Assembly (NCBI GenBank): GCA_949130495.1
Contig: OX422223.1
Span: 80,632,751 to 80,696,750, forward strand
Direction: 5' to 3'
DNA: 64,000 nucleotides
From: Sambucus nigra
Taxonomy: Eukaryota; Streptophyta; Magnoliopsida; Dipsacales; Adoxaceae
Below the pieces are notes generated by a model. It was not told where the DNA came from. It saw only the letters and a list, made by a program, of their open reading frames with translations, and searched no databases. This document shows, piece after piece, positions 32,265 to 44,065 of the stretch (position 1 is its first letter; the number at the start of each line of letters is the position of its first letter). The translations under genes and the position numbers were made by a program.

Positions 32265-33959
32265 TCATTCTGGCTGCCTTGGTCTTTTGGGAAGATCGGG
32301 ATCGTCTTCTGGATCAACTTCATGGTTTCTTTTCTTGTTCTCTTCTGCTCGACGAGGAGATCTAGACCTCTCTCTTGTTCGGTCGTTGTTTCTTCTTTCG
32401 CTTCCACGATCAACGTACTTTGCCAGCGTTCCTCGTCTGATGAGTGTTTCAATCTCATTCTGAAGAGCTATGCAATTTTTGGTCATATGGCCATGATCTT
32501 TATGAAACTCGTAATATTTTGCCTTATTCCTCCTATCAGGGTCTGCCTTCATTTTCCCTGGCCAGTTTAACTCCTCTTTGTTCTTGATTTCTTCTAGAAC
32601 ATGGTTGATGTCCTTGTTTAAAGGAGTATAATTATCATATTTCTTCATTACATACCATACCGACCTAGTTTTTGAATGTTTGTCATTACCATTGTTCTTA
32701 TGGTCTTTCTTCTTAGCTTTATCTCCTTCCACCTTGGTTTCTTTGGCATCCTTATTCTTCTTCGCAGCCATAGCCTCCTCGACATTCATGATCTTGGACG
32801 CTCTTTCCATCAGGTCTGACATGGTTCTAGGTGGATCTTTAGCCAAAGTGTAGTATAACTTGTTTGGCAGGAGTCCACTCATCAAGGCGGTAATCGCTGT
32901 CTTCTCCTCATAATCAATGACTTCGAGTTTCTCGTTATTAAAATGAGTTATATAATCTGTGGTACTCTCACCATCTTTTTGTCTAACACTTAACAAATGT
33001 GCTACTCGTTTAACTAGCTTTTCCCCAAAATAGAAATTCCCAATGAATAACTCGGCCAGTTGAAGAAAAGTTGAGATCTTACCCCGGGGAAGATTTATAT
33101 ACCATATTTGAGCAGATCCGGTAAGAGTTCTCGAGAATGATCTGCATCTCATCTCATCTGGAATAGCATAGATGTCGGCTGCAGCTTGGTATTGTTCTAT
33201 ATGAAGGACAGGGTCAGTCTTTCCATCATATTTGGGGGTCACAACAGGTGCTTTGAACTTTAATGGTGTTGGAAAATCTACAATGGCATGGACAAAAGGT
33301 GTTCCTCGAACAAAAGTTCATTGTAGAGGGTTCTTGGCTTTAGCCATTTCCCCTAATCTATCCTCCAGCCTCTGAATAGAGCCTTTCCAAACATCATTTC
33401 CTTCCTCGGGCCTGTTGGTTCGAGCAATTGATCGCGTTGAAGTGGCTTCCTGGGATCTATCTTGACGAGTAGCTGTTTGCGACTGGGCAGATCCTTCCCT
33501 TAAATCTGATGGTCGTCGAAAACTTCTCGATGCGACTTTAGGAGGACTTCTACTCCTTCTAGGTCCTAATCGATTGAAAGGTGATACCCTGCTTAACCTC
33601 TCTAGCGCACTAGTCCTTTCTGGAGAAAGAGTGATACGTTGTTCAGTATCTATGGCTCGCACTCACGAAGTTCGTCCAGGTTGATAAGAAAAATCTTCAG
33701 ACTCCTCATTGCGATATGAATTGGTACGCCTAGTACGCGAAGAAGGTGCACGGGTATTTCTTTGAATACTTCGTGATCCTGAATGGGTTGGTGCACCGCC
33801 ATGGAGGGTTTGTATGAGTTGTCACATCGTTTCTTGCATGACTGTCTGGCCCTGAGCCAGATTTGTCATTATTCCATCCAGATCTGGAATATTCGGCGGA
33901 GTAGATGGATTTGGAGGGCTTCCAGCATTTTGATTGCTGGATTCTGGAATATCAACCAT
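32265..33959 (-). pseudogene. Gag of the Tat element
   Basis: The start is at 33959-33957, 49 bases inside the primer site. The frame is continuous to 32265 apart from three TGA stops (near 33825, 33664 and 33319). The order is a Pro/Ser-rich N-terminus, an Arg/Ser-rich stretch, then the gag domain (YDGKTDPVLHIEQYQ; RCRSFSRTLTGSAQIWY; LMSGLLPNKLYYTLAKDPPR). A Lys-rich linker, a zinc-finger-like KYYEFHKDHGHMTKNC and a basic Arg/Glu tail follow. The first cysteine of the finger is Tyr, so metal binding is probably lost. The protein would form the particle core. Confidence 0.88.
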
Positions 33960-34005
33960 TTGTGATGAATTATTTTCGATGAAAAATGATATTACCAGTC
34001 GTTTT

Positions 34006-34021
34006 CCACAGATGGCGCCAA
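34006..34021 (-). promoter_or_regulatory. Primer binding site of the Tat element
   Basis: The minus strand reads TTGGCGCCATCTGTGG, two bases from the LTR. It is not the tRNA-Met site used by the copia elements of the window. A TGGCGCC-type site is usual in Tat elements. Confidence 0.8.
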
Positions 34022-34023
34022 TC

Positions 34024-34598
34024 TGTTGATGTAAAAAATTAGATCGTATCTAATTATTCAATCACAGATAAATAAATGAGACAAAGAAATTATAAAGTGG
34101 TTCAGCCTTATAAGAATGGCCTACGTCCACTGTTATGTTATTGCCGAATGTTTGGGAATTCTCGATTACAAGTTCTATCAAGAAATTCTGGTCCCCTTAC
34201 AATGAGGATTGTACAATGTATTTATAGCCCTGAGGCTGTAATGTGAAAGGGTAATACATTAAATGATGTATATATGAAAGGGTAATACATTCAATGCCCC
34301 TTAAGCGTATGCGTCTGAATGATAAGCATTTAATGAACAATCAAACTGTTGGTTATCCTGCTATTAATGCTTTGTTCGAGGTGCAGCTCGGACCGCCTAA
34401 GTTGCTCGGTACTCAAGAGTTTCTCTGAGAGTTCTTGTTCCTCAGAGCGTATGAGTTCCTCGGGGAAGTAGTGTTCCTCGTTGTAGTATGGTTCCTCAGA
34501 GCGTGTGAGTTCCTCGGAAGTGTTTGTTGTTGCCACGTAGATAGCCATGTGTCTTCACTTAATTGAGCCATATCAGCAGACTAAATTTGGTATCAACA
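34024..34598 (-). repeat. 5' LTR of the Tat element
   Basis: The LTR is 575 bp, the same length as 22507-23081, with about 24 substitutions counted by eye and no indel. The TATA box (minus) is at 34219-34227. Confidence 0.95.
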
Positions 34599-34603
34599 AT
34601 GAT
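34599..34603. repeat. Target-site duplication ATGAT, right copy
   Basis: Identical to 22502-22506. Confidence 0.92.
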
Positions 34604-35832
34604 CAAATAGATGAAATAGTTATTTTTGTGTTTCACTAGTTGAAATTTCAATCTAATATCACAACAAAACATGATCAAATAAATACAATAATGTGGTGCT
34701 GACTTTTATCAAATCTATCAATATATCCACCTATTCTTTGTTTTATATATTTTCTTTTTGATTATTTGGATGTTGGGAATTGTTTTCTCCTTTTATGACG
34801 TTTTCCCCATATTCTTTTCCTTTTATTTCCATATTATGTTCAAACTGATCCAATTGAGTTGTGGTTTTGTTTCAGTATTATCACTGATCACATTGATGGC
34901 CACTGAAATTTGATACTGACGTTCTTCACTATTCTTTTCATTTGGTACAAGCTATAAACAACTTCTTTATCGATGTCAATGGATATGGGAAAGACATATC
35001 TGTAACTCACTTCATTATTCTTATTTTACCGATGCATTTGGTTATCAATAAAATTCTTTCTTGGCATTTTATTCAAATTACATATTACCATGAAACTTGT
35101 GTTCCTCTGCAGATTTGGAATGTTGGGGGGATTTATAAGAAAAGTGCAGGTAGAAGACTAAAGAAATTAACCAAAATCCATAACCTGTTTATTCTTGTTT
35201 GTTTAGAACCAAAGCTATACTGCAGTAACCTATCTAATAAATCCACAATGGAACCTTTTAATCTTGTGTTAAGCAAAAAAAAATTCACAATGCCATAATC
35301 TAAGGAATAAGAGATGATACAAATACACATAGACCATATACTAGAACAAACGCATAATACTTCAGAGAAATGTTGCAAATCACAAATTAATAAATACAAG
35401 TACACAGAGTCCTACAATTAGAGACTAATCTGATATCAAGGCATCATTAAAATACTTCTTACAGCAGATTGAGATTCTATCAAGACGTGAAACATATTTT
35501 CACCAAAAGTAGACCACGAAGAAGAACTTAAATATAGGAATGATTTATAGGTTATATATTATCATTAGTCACTAATGAATCAAACCATAATAAAATGATC
35601 TTTTATCTAACAACTAAGCCTAAGAGGCAACCTTTTAGTAAAATGTGACAAATCCACTAGGTTATTATACTTTTATAATTATTAATCTTTTATTTAAATG
35701 ACCATTTTTAGATAAGATTCCAATTACATTGATCCTGACTACATTAAGCAGTTTTAGTTTTAAATAGGACTCTATCTCTAGCCTATAAATAAGGCTACAA
35801 CTATAAGTCTCATATGCGTTAAAGATATTTGT
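34604..35832. other. Unassigned AT-rich DNA right of the Tat element
   Basis: By position this should continue the interrupted CACTA element, but I recognise no transposase or terminus. Near 35785 a CCTATAAATAAGG box looks like an LTR or gene promoter directly before the tandem duplication. No gene is supported. Confidence 0.4.
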
Positions 35833-36180
35833 CTTTGAACCAGACTGGGCCTAAAGGTTTACATTGGAAACTAATAAGTGTTTCTTCTATTATGGTCATG
35901 GTAACCATACCATATTGGGCTTGGTAAGCATGTAACATACCAAAAAATTTGTGATAAAAGCATGTCTGCCTCTCATCAGACGCAAAAGGTTCTTCCATTT
36001 TGGAAACCAAGTTACTCCTATCATAAACGAACACACTTCCAGGAGGGTATTTAAATTATAAGTTCATTAACGAACCATTAAATCTGCGTTAATTATATTT
36101 CAACAAAAATGTGGAGATAGATCATACCAATGAATAATTTCTCATCAGAACTACATTTGCATATAATGATATTACCACTT

Positions 36181-36261
36181 GATATGTTATATCATCGAAG
36201 TGATGTCAGTATATTGAAACTTGCATCAGAGAATGACATATCGGTTCCCTTCATCAAAGCT
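36181..36261 (+). pseudogene. Copia RNase H C-terminal relic, unit 1
   Basis: The plus strand reads DMLYHRSDVSILKLASENDI then VPFIKA and a stop. This matches the end of copia RNase H, where an Ala-Asp-Pro-Phe-Thr-Lys motif is usual. No further pol sequence is preserved. Confidence 0.6.
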
Positions 36262-37095
36262 TAAAACCTAGTGAAGTTTGTATTATTGTATTAAGAACAT
36301 GGCCATTAAGGGTTAATGCAATTGGGAGTCTATTTGAGATATGCCCCAAAACCAGTTAATGATTTGCATTTTTTAGTCTATCATCTTTAATAAATTTCAA
36401 TTGATATTCGTGTCATGTATCCTGACAATCAAGGCCAAGTTATAATCATATATTTAGTCCAATATAACATTATAAAGAAGTGAACTAGGATCATTATGGT
36501 GGATTATGATTGTGAGGTTCACTACTAAATTTATTATTGTATAAATAATTCTTACCGAGAAGAACACTTGGACAATATATCTTCATTGAACTGCATATTT
36601 CATGGATACTACTCCGGTATTTTACCTTATGTTATTTGTATGAAGATACTAAGTCAAACATATAAGAGAGATCAGGTATATTGGACTTCACTAGAACATT
36701 TAATAAAATTAGCTAATGTGTCAATATATTGTTAAATGCTATATGTTTGCTGATAGTCACTCAATGTTTATATACTTTGAACCAAACATGGCCTAAAGGC
36801 TTACATTGGAAACTAATGAGTGTTTCTTCCACTATGGGCATGGTAAGCATACTATAATAGGCATGGTAAGCATATAACATACCAAAAAGACTGTGATAAA
36901 AGCAGGTTTACCTCCCATCATACACAAAAGGTTCTTCCACTTTGGCCACCATGTGACTGCTATCGTAAATGGATACACTATTAGGAGGGCCTTTAGATTA
37001 AAATTTCATTACTAAACCGTTAAATCTGTGCTAATTGTATTGCAAAAAGAATGGGGAGATAACTCATACCAATGAATAATTTCTCATCAGAACTA

Positions 37096-37245
37096 TAATC
37101 ACATACAACGATATTACCACTTGATATGTTATATCATCAAAGTGATGTCAGTATATTGAAACTTGCATCAGATAACGACATACTGGATCCTTTCACCAAT
37201 GCTTCAAACCTAGCGAAGTTTTTATTGTTGTATCAAGAACATGGC
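37096..37245 (+). pseudogene. Copia RNase H C-terminal relic, unit 2
   Basis: This copy is closer to the family: HIQRYYHL in one frame, then after a shift SDVSILKLASDNDILDPFTN and ASNLAKF. A stop follows at about 37245. Confidence 0.65.
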
Positions 37246-37716
37246 CGTTAAGGGGTTAATGCAATTGGGAGTTTATTTGAAATATGACCCAAAACCAGTT
37301 AATGACTTGTATTTTTTAGTCTATCATCTTTAATAAATATCAATTGATATTCGTGTCATTTATCCTGACAATCAAGGATAATAATATATATAGTCTAATA
37401 GAATATTATAAAGAATTGAACTCGGATCATAATGGTGGATTATGATTGTGAGGTTCACTACTGTATTTATTATTGTATAAATAATTCTTATCGAGAAGTA
37501 CACGTGGAAAATATATCTTCATCGAACTGGAATATGTTATGGCTACTACTCTGGTAGTTTACCTTATGCTATTTGTATGAAGATACCATGTCAAGCATAT
37601 GAGAGAGATCGTGTACATTGGACATCACTAGAACATTTAATAAAATTAGCTAATGTGTCAATATATTGTTCAATGCTATATGTATGTTGATAATCACTCA
37701 ATGTTTATACACACTT

Positions 37717-38689
37717 TGTCCATATTATGTGATATTATATTCAGTGTTAAGGCTATTCCAATGCGCATGAAGAGTGGTGTATAAACCAACAATGATTTTA
37801 TAACTCCTAGCATGGAGATGATATCTTTTACATCCTAAATGGTTTGGAAGCCATTTTGAAAACCTTTTTTTTATTAGGGAAGATACAAGAAAAGGTGGTT
37901 TAAGGTTGAGGGCTCTATGGTTCAAGTTATTTTTGTGGATGAGTGACAAGGTCTCTAGGGGTTTAAATCGGTTTTATTGATGAAGGCTCAGGCCTTTGAG
38001 AGCTTAACACTATTTAGTTGATATGTCTTGATTTCTTTTTATAATTACTTGACAAAATCATATTTAAACTTATAATTTTGTATCGTTAAGTTGTGGTCAT
38101 GGTTTATAATCTCCATACTACTATAAAATGATATACAAGCATTTAATTTTGCTTTGCATCTAAGATGTCCACGTGGACACTGAATTAGAAGTAGTTAAAA
38201 CACAGAGCATTCTCACGTCTCTATTATGATTATTCATATTCGTCTCTTCATTTCATTCTTTACAAATTCCTATTAACCTTTTCATATTCCTCTCTTCGTT
38301 TCTCTAAAAATTCTTCATAATGCAGTTCTCCCTCCCCCTAAATAACTAAATCCGAAGCATCGGCCCAATAAGATTTCTCTAGGGCTTGCTTTCTTTTGAT
38401 TCAATAATTTTTGTAATTTAGAGGATGTACCGAAGAAGTCACGGGCCTTCTTCTCGGAGATATTCAGGTCTCACTTCCAATTCCCCCCCCTTTTACCCTT
38501 TTTACTTATAAAATCGTTTACATAATTTTTTTATACCTTTTCAACACCAACATAACTAGGGTCTTTTCTGTATATTTGCTTTTGTTATCACCACTGGTTT
38601 ATTGTTTCACTTTTCATTATGTTGTTTCTTAACATTTTTTGTCTGGGGTTTTCTACATAAAAGAATTTGTGGCTTTATTTATGGCTGAT
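37717..38689. other. Unassigned DNA
   Basis: I see no supported gene. An ATG at about 38426 opens a 14-codon basic and Ser-rich stretch before a CAG/GT that could be a splice donor, with a T/C-rich leader upstream. This is too short to call. Confidence 0.4.
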
Positions 38690-39669
38690 ATGGCCAATGA
38701 AGAAAAGAAAGAGAAGAACGAAAAAGTTGATGAAGTGATTATACTGCCCAATGTGTTTCTTATGAGACTGAGATTGAGAATTACAACTTGAGAATAAATT
38801 CTTTGATTCAAAAGAACCATGAATTTTAACAAAAATACAAGGCAACCCTTATTAAACTAGAAGAGTCAAAGCAAAAGGTTTCAAATGTCTTAAAAAAATG
38901 TCAACACTTTGAAACACAAACCAAGACTTATAGAACTTCTAGAACTCCCATGAGTAATTCAACTAAACTTTCTATGGATTATATTACGAAAAGTGTAGTT
39001 CCCACCCTTTATAGAAGTATGATAAGGAGTTTGCTGTATCTTACCCCGTCTCGACTCGATTTATCTTTTGCCGTGTGTATTTGTGCTAGATATCAAAGTA
39101 ACCCTAAAGAATATCACTTATTAAGTGTAAAAAGGATTATTAAATATATTAAAGGTACTCTAAAATTTTGTATTTGGTACACAAATGATACGACTAGTTC
39201 TATTGTAGGTTACACCGATGCCGATTGGGCCGGTTGTTCTGACAATAGTAAGAGCACTTCTGGTGCTTACTACTACATAGGCAATAATCTCGTAGGTTAG
39301 TCGTGTAAGAAACAGAATAGCATTTCATTATCTAGTGCTGAATCAGAATACATAGCAGCCGATAGTTGTTGCGCTCAATTACTTTGGATTAGACAAATTC
39401 TTAGTGATTATGGCCTCACAAAAAAAAAATTAACCATGTTTTGTGATAATCAAATTGCTATTAATATTTTTAAAAATCCTGTATTGCACTCACGAACTAA
39501 GAAAATTAAGATTAGACATCATTTTATCCGTGACCATGTCGAATCCAAAGATCTCATTATTGAATATCTGAACACTCAAAAACATCTCGTAGATCTCTTT
39601 ACAAAACCGTTAGATAACATTCGTTTTGAATATTTGCGAACTACTATAGGCATGATCATTCTCAATTAA
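38690..39669 (+). pseudogene. Copia element C: gag coil joined to RNase H
   Basis: From 38764 a frame reads ETEIENYNLRINSLIQKNHE, a stop, then KYKATLIKLEESKQKVSNVL, a gag-type coiled coil. From 38950 the same frame enters the last part of copia reverse transcriptase/RNase H: RSLLYLTPSRLDLSFAVCIC, GYTDADWAGCSDNSKSTSGA and a stop near 39299. SLSSAESEYIAADSCCAQLL, MFCDNQIAINIFKNP, RHHFIRDHVESKDL and LVDLFTKPLDN follow. Protease, integrase and most of reverse transcriptase are missing between the two parts, so the join is an internal deletion. Confidence 0.85.
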
Positions 39670-39710
39670 TTTATATATTTTTGTGATTTATACCCCTTGT
39701 ATATTTGACA

Positions 39711-39728
39711 AAAATTGGGGGATAAGAT
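39711..39728 (+). promoter_or_regulatory. Polypurine tract of element C
   Basis: AAAATTGGGGGATAAGAT follows the RNase H stop by about 40 bases, and I place the LTR start just after it. The exact LTR start is not proven by a second copy. Confidence 0.6.
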
Positions 39729-39730
39729 CT

Positions 39731-40627
39731 TGAGTATTGTTTAGCGAGATTTTACTATCTATTCCTATTCTAACTTAACTAATATGCCAAATTTAGTGTT
39801 TATCTTGTTACAGTCACTTCAGACCCGTTGTAAATCTTGTTTATATTTTGTAGGGTATTGGTCTATATGTAGTTGAGTATTGTATTTTATTTACCTTATT
39901 TTCTGTTCTAGGATGGGAAAGGGCAATTAGAAATTTTGTATAGGACCCATAGGATTACTTTTTATTTTGACCCAAGAGTACTGAATACTCAAGGGAATTT
40001 TGTCTCTAATATCTAAAGCAGGCGATTGAGAACACACTATATATTGACTTGCTTGAGTCTGCATATATAGGAGTTCCAACTAGTTTGGATATCTAGACAA
40101 AATATTTTAGAATAGTTTGAGAACTCCATTTCCTCAAAGGTACAAGCTCCATGAAGAAATCCAGTCCAAGAGAACCTTCAAAGGGAAGTTAATTCTAACC
40201 CTAAAACCACAAATAGGACACTTGCACTGCATAATACATATCATCTATTTGCTTAATGGTTTTTCAACACTTGAAATCTTTTTAAAATCAATTAAATTCA
40301 ATTCAAATCATTTTATATAATTTTAAACAATTTTCAAATGATTTTTAAATTAATTAAAATGTGTTTTTAAAAGTGTTGTGGTTGTAAGTTGAATTTCATA
40401 AACTTATTTTCTATGCTGATTGTTTGCTTTGGTAGAAACCGAAAGCGCTAGAGAGTTGGAGGTGTGCTTTGTAATTATTTTTAACACGCGTCTCAGCCTT
40501 CATCTGGTGTGTATACGTGTTGGTTGTATATCGGTTGGATTTGTGTTTTCTGTTAGACATAAAACACTTTCACATCCTTAGCCCTTGGATCATTTTAATC
40601 AACGTACTGGATGAGTTTTATTTCAAT
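39731..40627 (+). mobile_element. LTR of element C, left half
   Basis: The stretch begins at a TG after the polypurine tract and is cut at 40627 by element B. It resumes at 46532. It holds no gene. The left limit is inferred. Confidence 0.6.
40623..40627. repeat. Target-site duplication TCAAT of element B, left copy
   Basis: TCAAT precedes the TG of the B 3' LTR and matches 46527-46531. Confidence 0.75.
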
Positions 40628-42275
40628 TGAAAAATCTGGAACCCCGGATTTTATTAATTTTAAACACAATTAAAAATATTGTAATTTCCTTTTATATAAA
40701 TTCAAGATGCGGAAGCGGTGTGATGGTTCAACTTTAAAACAACAAATTTTAATTTCTTAAATAAATTAAAATTACACCAAGTGAAGTAAAATTAATCAAT
40801 TAATATATTCACTTGAACCAATTAATTAATCCATGTCCTAGAATTTGCCTAAGTCATATTTATCAATATTAGCAAATTAGGCGAAACCAAATTTTAGCAA
40901 ATGACTTGAATTAAATAAACTTTACCCAATATTTAATTTAGCACCAAATTAAATGAGTGTGATGATTTAAACCAAATTTTATCTTGAATTATTCTAAACA
41001 TGCGTTCTACGTAATTTTGCAAGATAAAATAAATCAATCACACTACGCCGCGATGTACGAGGAAAAACCCAAGACGGGAAACAACCTCGGACGGCCCTAG
41101 CCACAAATCCACTAGATACGGAATTGCAAGTACAAGACAGATAGACTTACAACGCACGACTCGATCCCTCTCAAGCCTCGACGCTTCTTCTTGTAGACAC
41201 CTCTTCCTAGCGGATAACCTTGGAACACCATCGCGGTCTCGGAATCCACCGATAGGAGTTTATATGGTCACCGTCACCCGTACATGGAGCCTTTCTCCAA
41301 GTGGGTAGAATCGCAACAAAACGTCTTCTTCTTTGATGGATGTAGAAGCAAACCAAAACTTCTCTTTGAAACGGAAGAGATAAACCGGTGCCAAACTCCA
41401 AGCAATTGATATGTATATATGTGAACTTGGATAAACAATATGGGTGTAAAACTAGAGTGATAAAATATTTTCTCTTGAAAAATAGCACTCAAAACTTGAA
41501 CATTTTTCTTAAACAATTTTAGCTCTCAAACTCTCTCTAAGAGATAAACTAGGATTGAAAAGTTAAGAAAAGTTAAGGTGGAAAATGTTCTTTCTGCACA
41601 TATTAAAGTCTGAAAAAGTTGGTTAAAAACTAAGTGGGGAAGTGGGTGAAAAACTGCCAAAAAAACTGTTCCCGCCTGGCATCTCGTTCGAACGACATTT
41701 CGTTCGAACGAAATTCTCGTTCGAACGAGACTTCTACCAACGTTCTAGATTGAACTCGTTAGAATCTCGTTGGATATATCGTTCGAACATAAGGTTCGTT
41801 CGAACGACATATCGAACGACATTCCAGTGGACTAATATGGGAACTCGTTGGCAGGTTCGTTCGAACGACAATCTCGTTCGAACGACTCTATCGAACGAAA
41901 AAACCAGAAAGTTTGAATATTCTTGTTTAAGCCCAGAATACTTTATAAACATTTATTTAAAGTTTTAATTAATTCTTTCTTAAAACAAAACGCAGTTTTT
42001 ATAAAACCTAACACCCAATAAACTTGTTCCAAGGTCCTATATATATAATATTGCATTCATACCTTGGGAGCATGGAACCATAGTTGATGACGTAGAAACG
42101 AGGCACGCAAACCGGCATATTTGATGAGGCTTTATATTCTTTGCCGCTACGTCTTCAACAAACACTTCATAGGCTTGAGAATATTACAATTAAATACTAT
42201 CCTATGAATAAATGTTTTTGTCCGGAATTGAGCTAAAACTATATATGGACTCAATTGGAAATTAGTGTCCTTACA
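40628..42275 (-). repeat. 3' LTR of element B
   Basis: The LTR is 1648 bp, TGAAAAATCTGGAACCCCGG...GTCCTTACA. A dense palindrome cluster (CTCGTTCGAACGACATTTCG and similar) lies at about 41683-41902. A TATA-like ATATGTATATATG on the minus strand is near 41408-41420. Confidence 0.9.
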
Positions 42276-42640
42276 AATCTCCCCCTTTGGCTATTCCGGG
42301 ACAAAAACCAAATAAAAATCCTAAAGGGCCGTCAAGCTCACTAGACTCAAAACATAACCCACCCAAACTTGACTCAACCCAAGGATCAAATTCTTTGCCA
42401 TTGAAAGATGCCGCTTTAGAAGAATTCCTGCACACTTAAGCAAACTATCAAACGCATAGGGAATATCAAAGTATTAAATGCAATTAAAATAAATACTCCC
42501 CCACAATTAATTCTCCCCTTTATCAAAACAATCTACCAAAGAAGGTCGCGACTCCCCCTAAGTTAAATCTCCTAAATTAAGGTACGATTACAATAGGATT
42601 AGATACCATTTCTCCCCCTATCATTCTCCCCCTTTTTGTT
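42276..42640 (-). promoter_or_regulatory. Polypurine tracts of element B
   Basis: The main tract (CCAAAGGGGGAGATT on the minus strand) abuts the LTR. Extra tracts near 42497, 42549, 42611 and 42626 repeat the arrangement of complex A. Confidence 0.68.
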
Positions 42641-44065
42641 CAGGAATAGGCAAAGGATATAGAACTAATAAACACAGTGAAGCTTAAAGTGATAAGACGT
42701 GAAAACATATGAGCAACAAAAGCATAACTAATCCATTATAGATACTAAAAATGAAGTATAAGCATAGAAGGACTAGAAAGCAAGGCAAAGATAAACAAAT
42801 ATCATATATATATATAAACTAGAAATATACCAATGAAGCACTTGCATATATATATATAGATATAAACACACATATAACACAAAATACAATAAGTTTGCAC
42901 ACTCGTATGGCAAAAATGTGTCATATGGAAACGTAAGTGTTGGGGTGTGAACTAGCAACAATTAAATTTAGACCCAAACACTTAATAAACATTCACGGAA
43001 TTTTCATTTGATTGCAAACTTTATCACATTTAAATATAACCTCATGTGACAATATGAAGATTGAACTCAATGAACAAACATACACAATGCATACAAGCCT
43101 AGCATGATGATGATTCTACAAACCAAATAGAGTCATGACATTAAAGACAGCTAGGATAAACGGACATTGTGCAAACCATTGATATACCATCTAATTCTCC
43201 CTCAATAAGCATATATATTCTTTTGCTTTTGAATGAATAATCAAACAAACATAGGCCTTGGAAATTGTTTTTCTTTTAATGCCATATTTTCTGTTTTTAG
43301 GCCTTTGGACCACGTATTTTTTTTAGATCCAATAAACGGTGGCTTACTATCGCAAAGGATTTAATTCATCCTTTCGGAGCCCTTCCCCGTGCACATTTAG
43401 ATATATAATTTTTTATCTCACAAAGCTCACGTGCAACGGATTGTGACATGCACTAGTCCTCCTAGGTCATAGATATGTAGATGACTAGATTGGTAGGAGA
43501 ACACCTCGAAAAGCTCAAATATAACATGTGACATTAAGATTTCAAAAGAGCTCGTGCATGTGTGAAAAGAGGCATATAAAAATAGAATCCATTTAAACAA
43601 TACAAAATCCAACTACTCCATATAAAACATGGTAAAGAACATTTTAAGGATTGAAAATCTAAACCAAAAGTTCTAGCCACGTGGGAGCGTAAAAGATGGG
43701 ATTCAAACACAAATATATGCCACATAAAGTGTGTCCAACTAAAATACACACAAAATAAAATCTTTTTGAGTTTTTGACATTTTTAACCAAAAATAAAGAT
43801 ATATACTCAAAAGAATAAACAAAAATAATTTGTATTTTTCATTAAGCTTAAATGAAATAAATAAACACAAATGATAAACAAAAATCTTTTTATATTTTTC
43901 AATTAATTCAAACACAAAATATAATACAAAAAGATAAACAAGTCATAATTTCTAGCATGTGATATGAAATAAGGCAATGACTAGAAAATGACTAAACAAG
44001 CATACACTTAGCACGTGAATATAGCATGATGTACAAACGCTAAAGTATGCAAAACACTAACACAT
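42641..44065 (-). other. Internal 3' non-coding region of B
   Basis: This is related to 3012-4561 and 8511-10068 along most of its length and holds no gene. Confidence 0.65.

Larger units (their letters stand above)
22507..34598 (-). mobile_element. Full-length Tat-lineage gypsy retrotransposon with antisense genes
   Basis: This 12,092-bp element has two 575-bp LTRs, ATGAT duplications, a TTGGCGCC-type primer site and a polypurine tract. The domain order on the minus strand is gag, protease, reverse transcriptase, RNase H, extra (archaeal-type) RNase H, integrase. The extra RNase H marks the Tat lineage. Between integrase and the 3' LTR lies a 4.9 kb zone with two genes on the plus strand and minisatellites. 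Extra antisense genes in this place are known from some Tat elements such as Grande. By eye the LTRs differ at about 24 positions (about 4%), so the insertion is not recent. It split the CACTA element. Confidence 0.95.
35833..37716. repeat. 942-bp tandem duplication
   Basis: The segment 35833-36774 is repeated at 36775-37716 in the same orientation, with many substitutions and small indels. Unit starts read CTTTGAACCAGACTGGGCC and CTTTGAACCAAACATGGCC. Both ends read TCAATATATTGTT[AC]AATGCTATATG then CACTCAATGTTTATA. Each unit carries the same relic of a copia RNase H. Confidence 0.9.

Noticed and set aside
41683..41902. Heat-shock elements
   Set aside because: The heat-shock element needs TTC and GAA separated by two bases (TTCnnGAA). 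Here TTC and GAA touch as TTCGAA, so spacing is wrong.
42773..43749. Minus-strand short frames in the B internal region (also near 3045 and 8545) as small membrane proteins
   Set aside because: The frames are short and AT-driven and are not conserved in frame between the three related copies.
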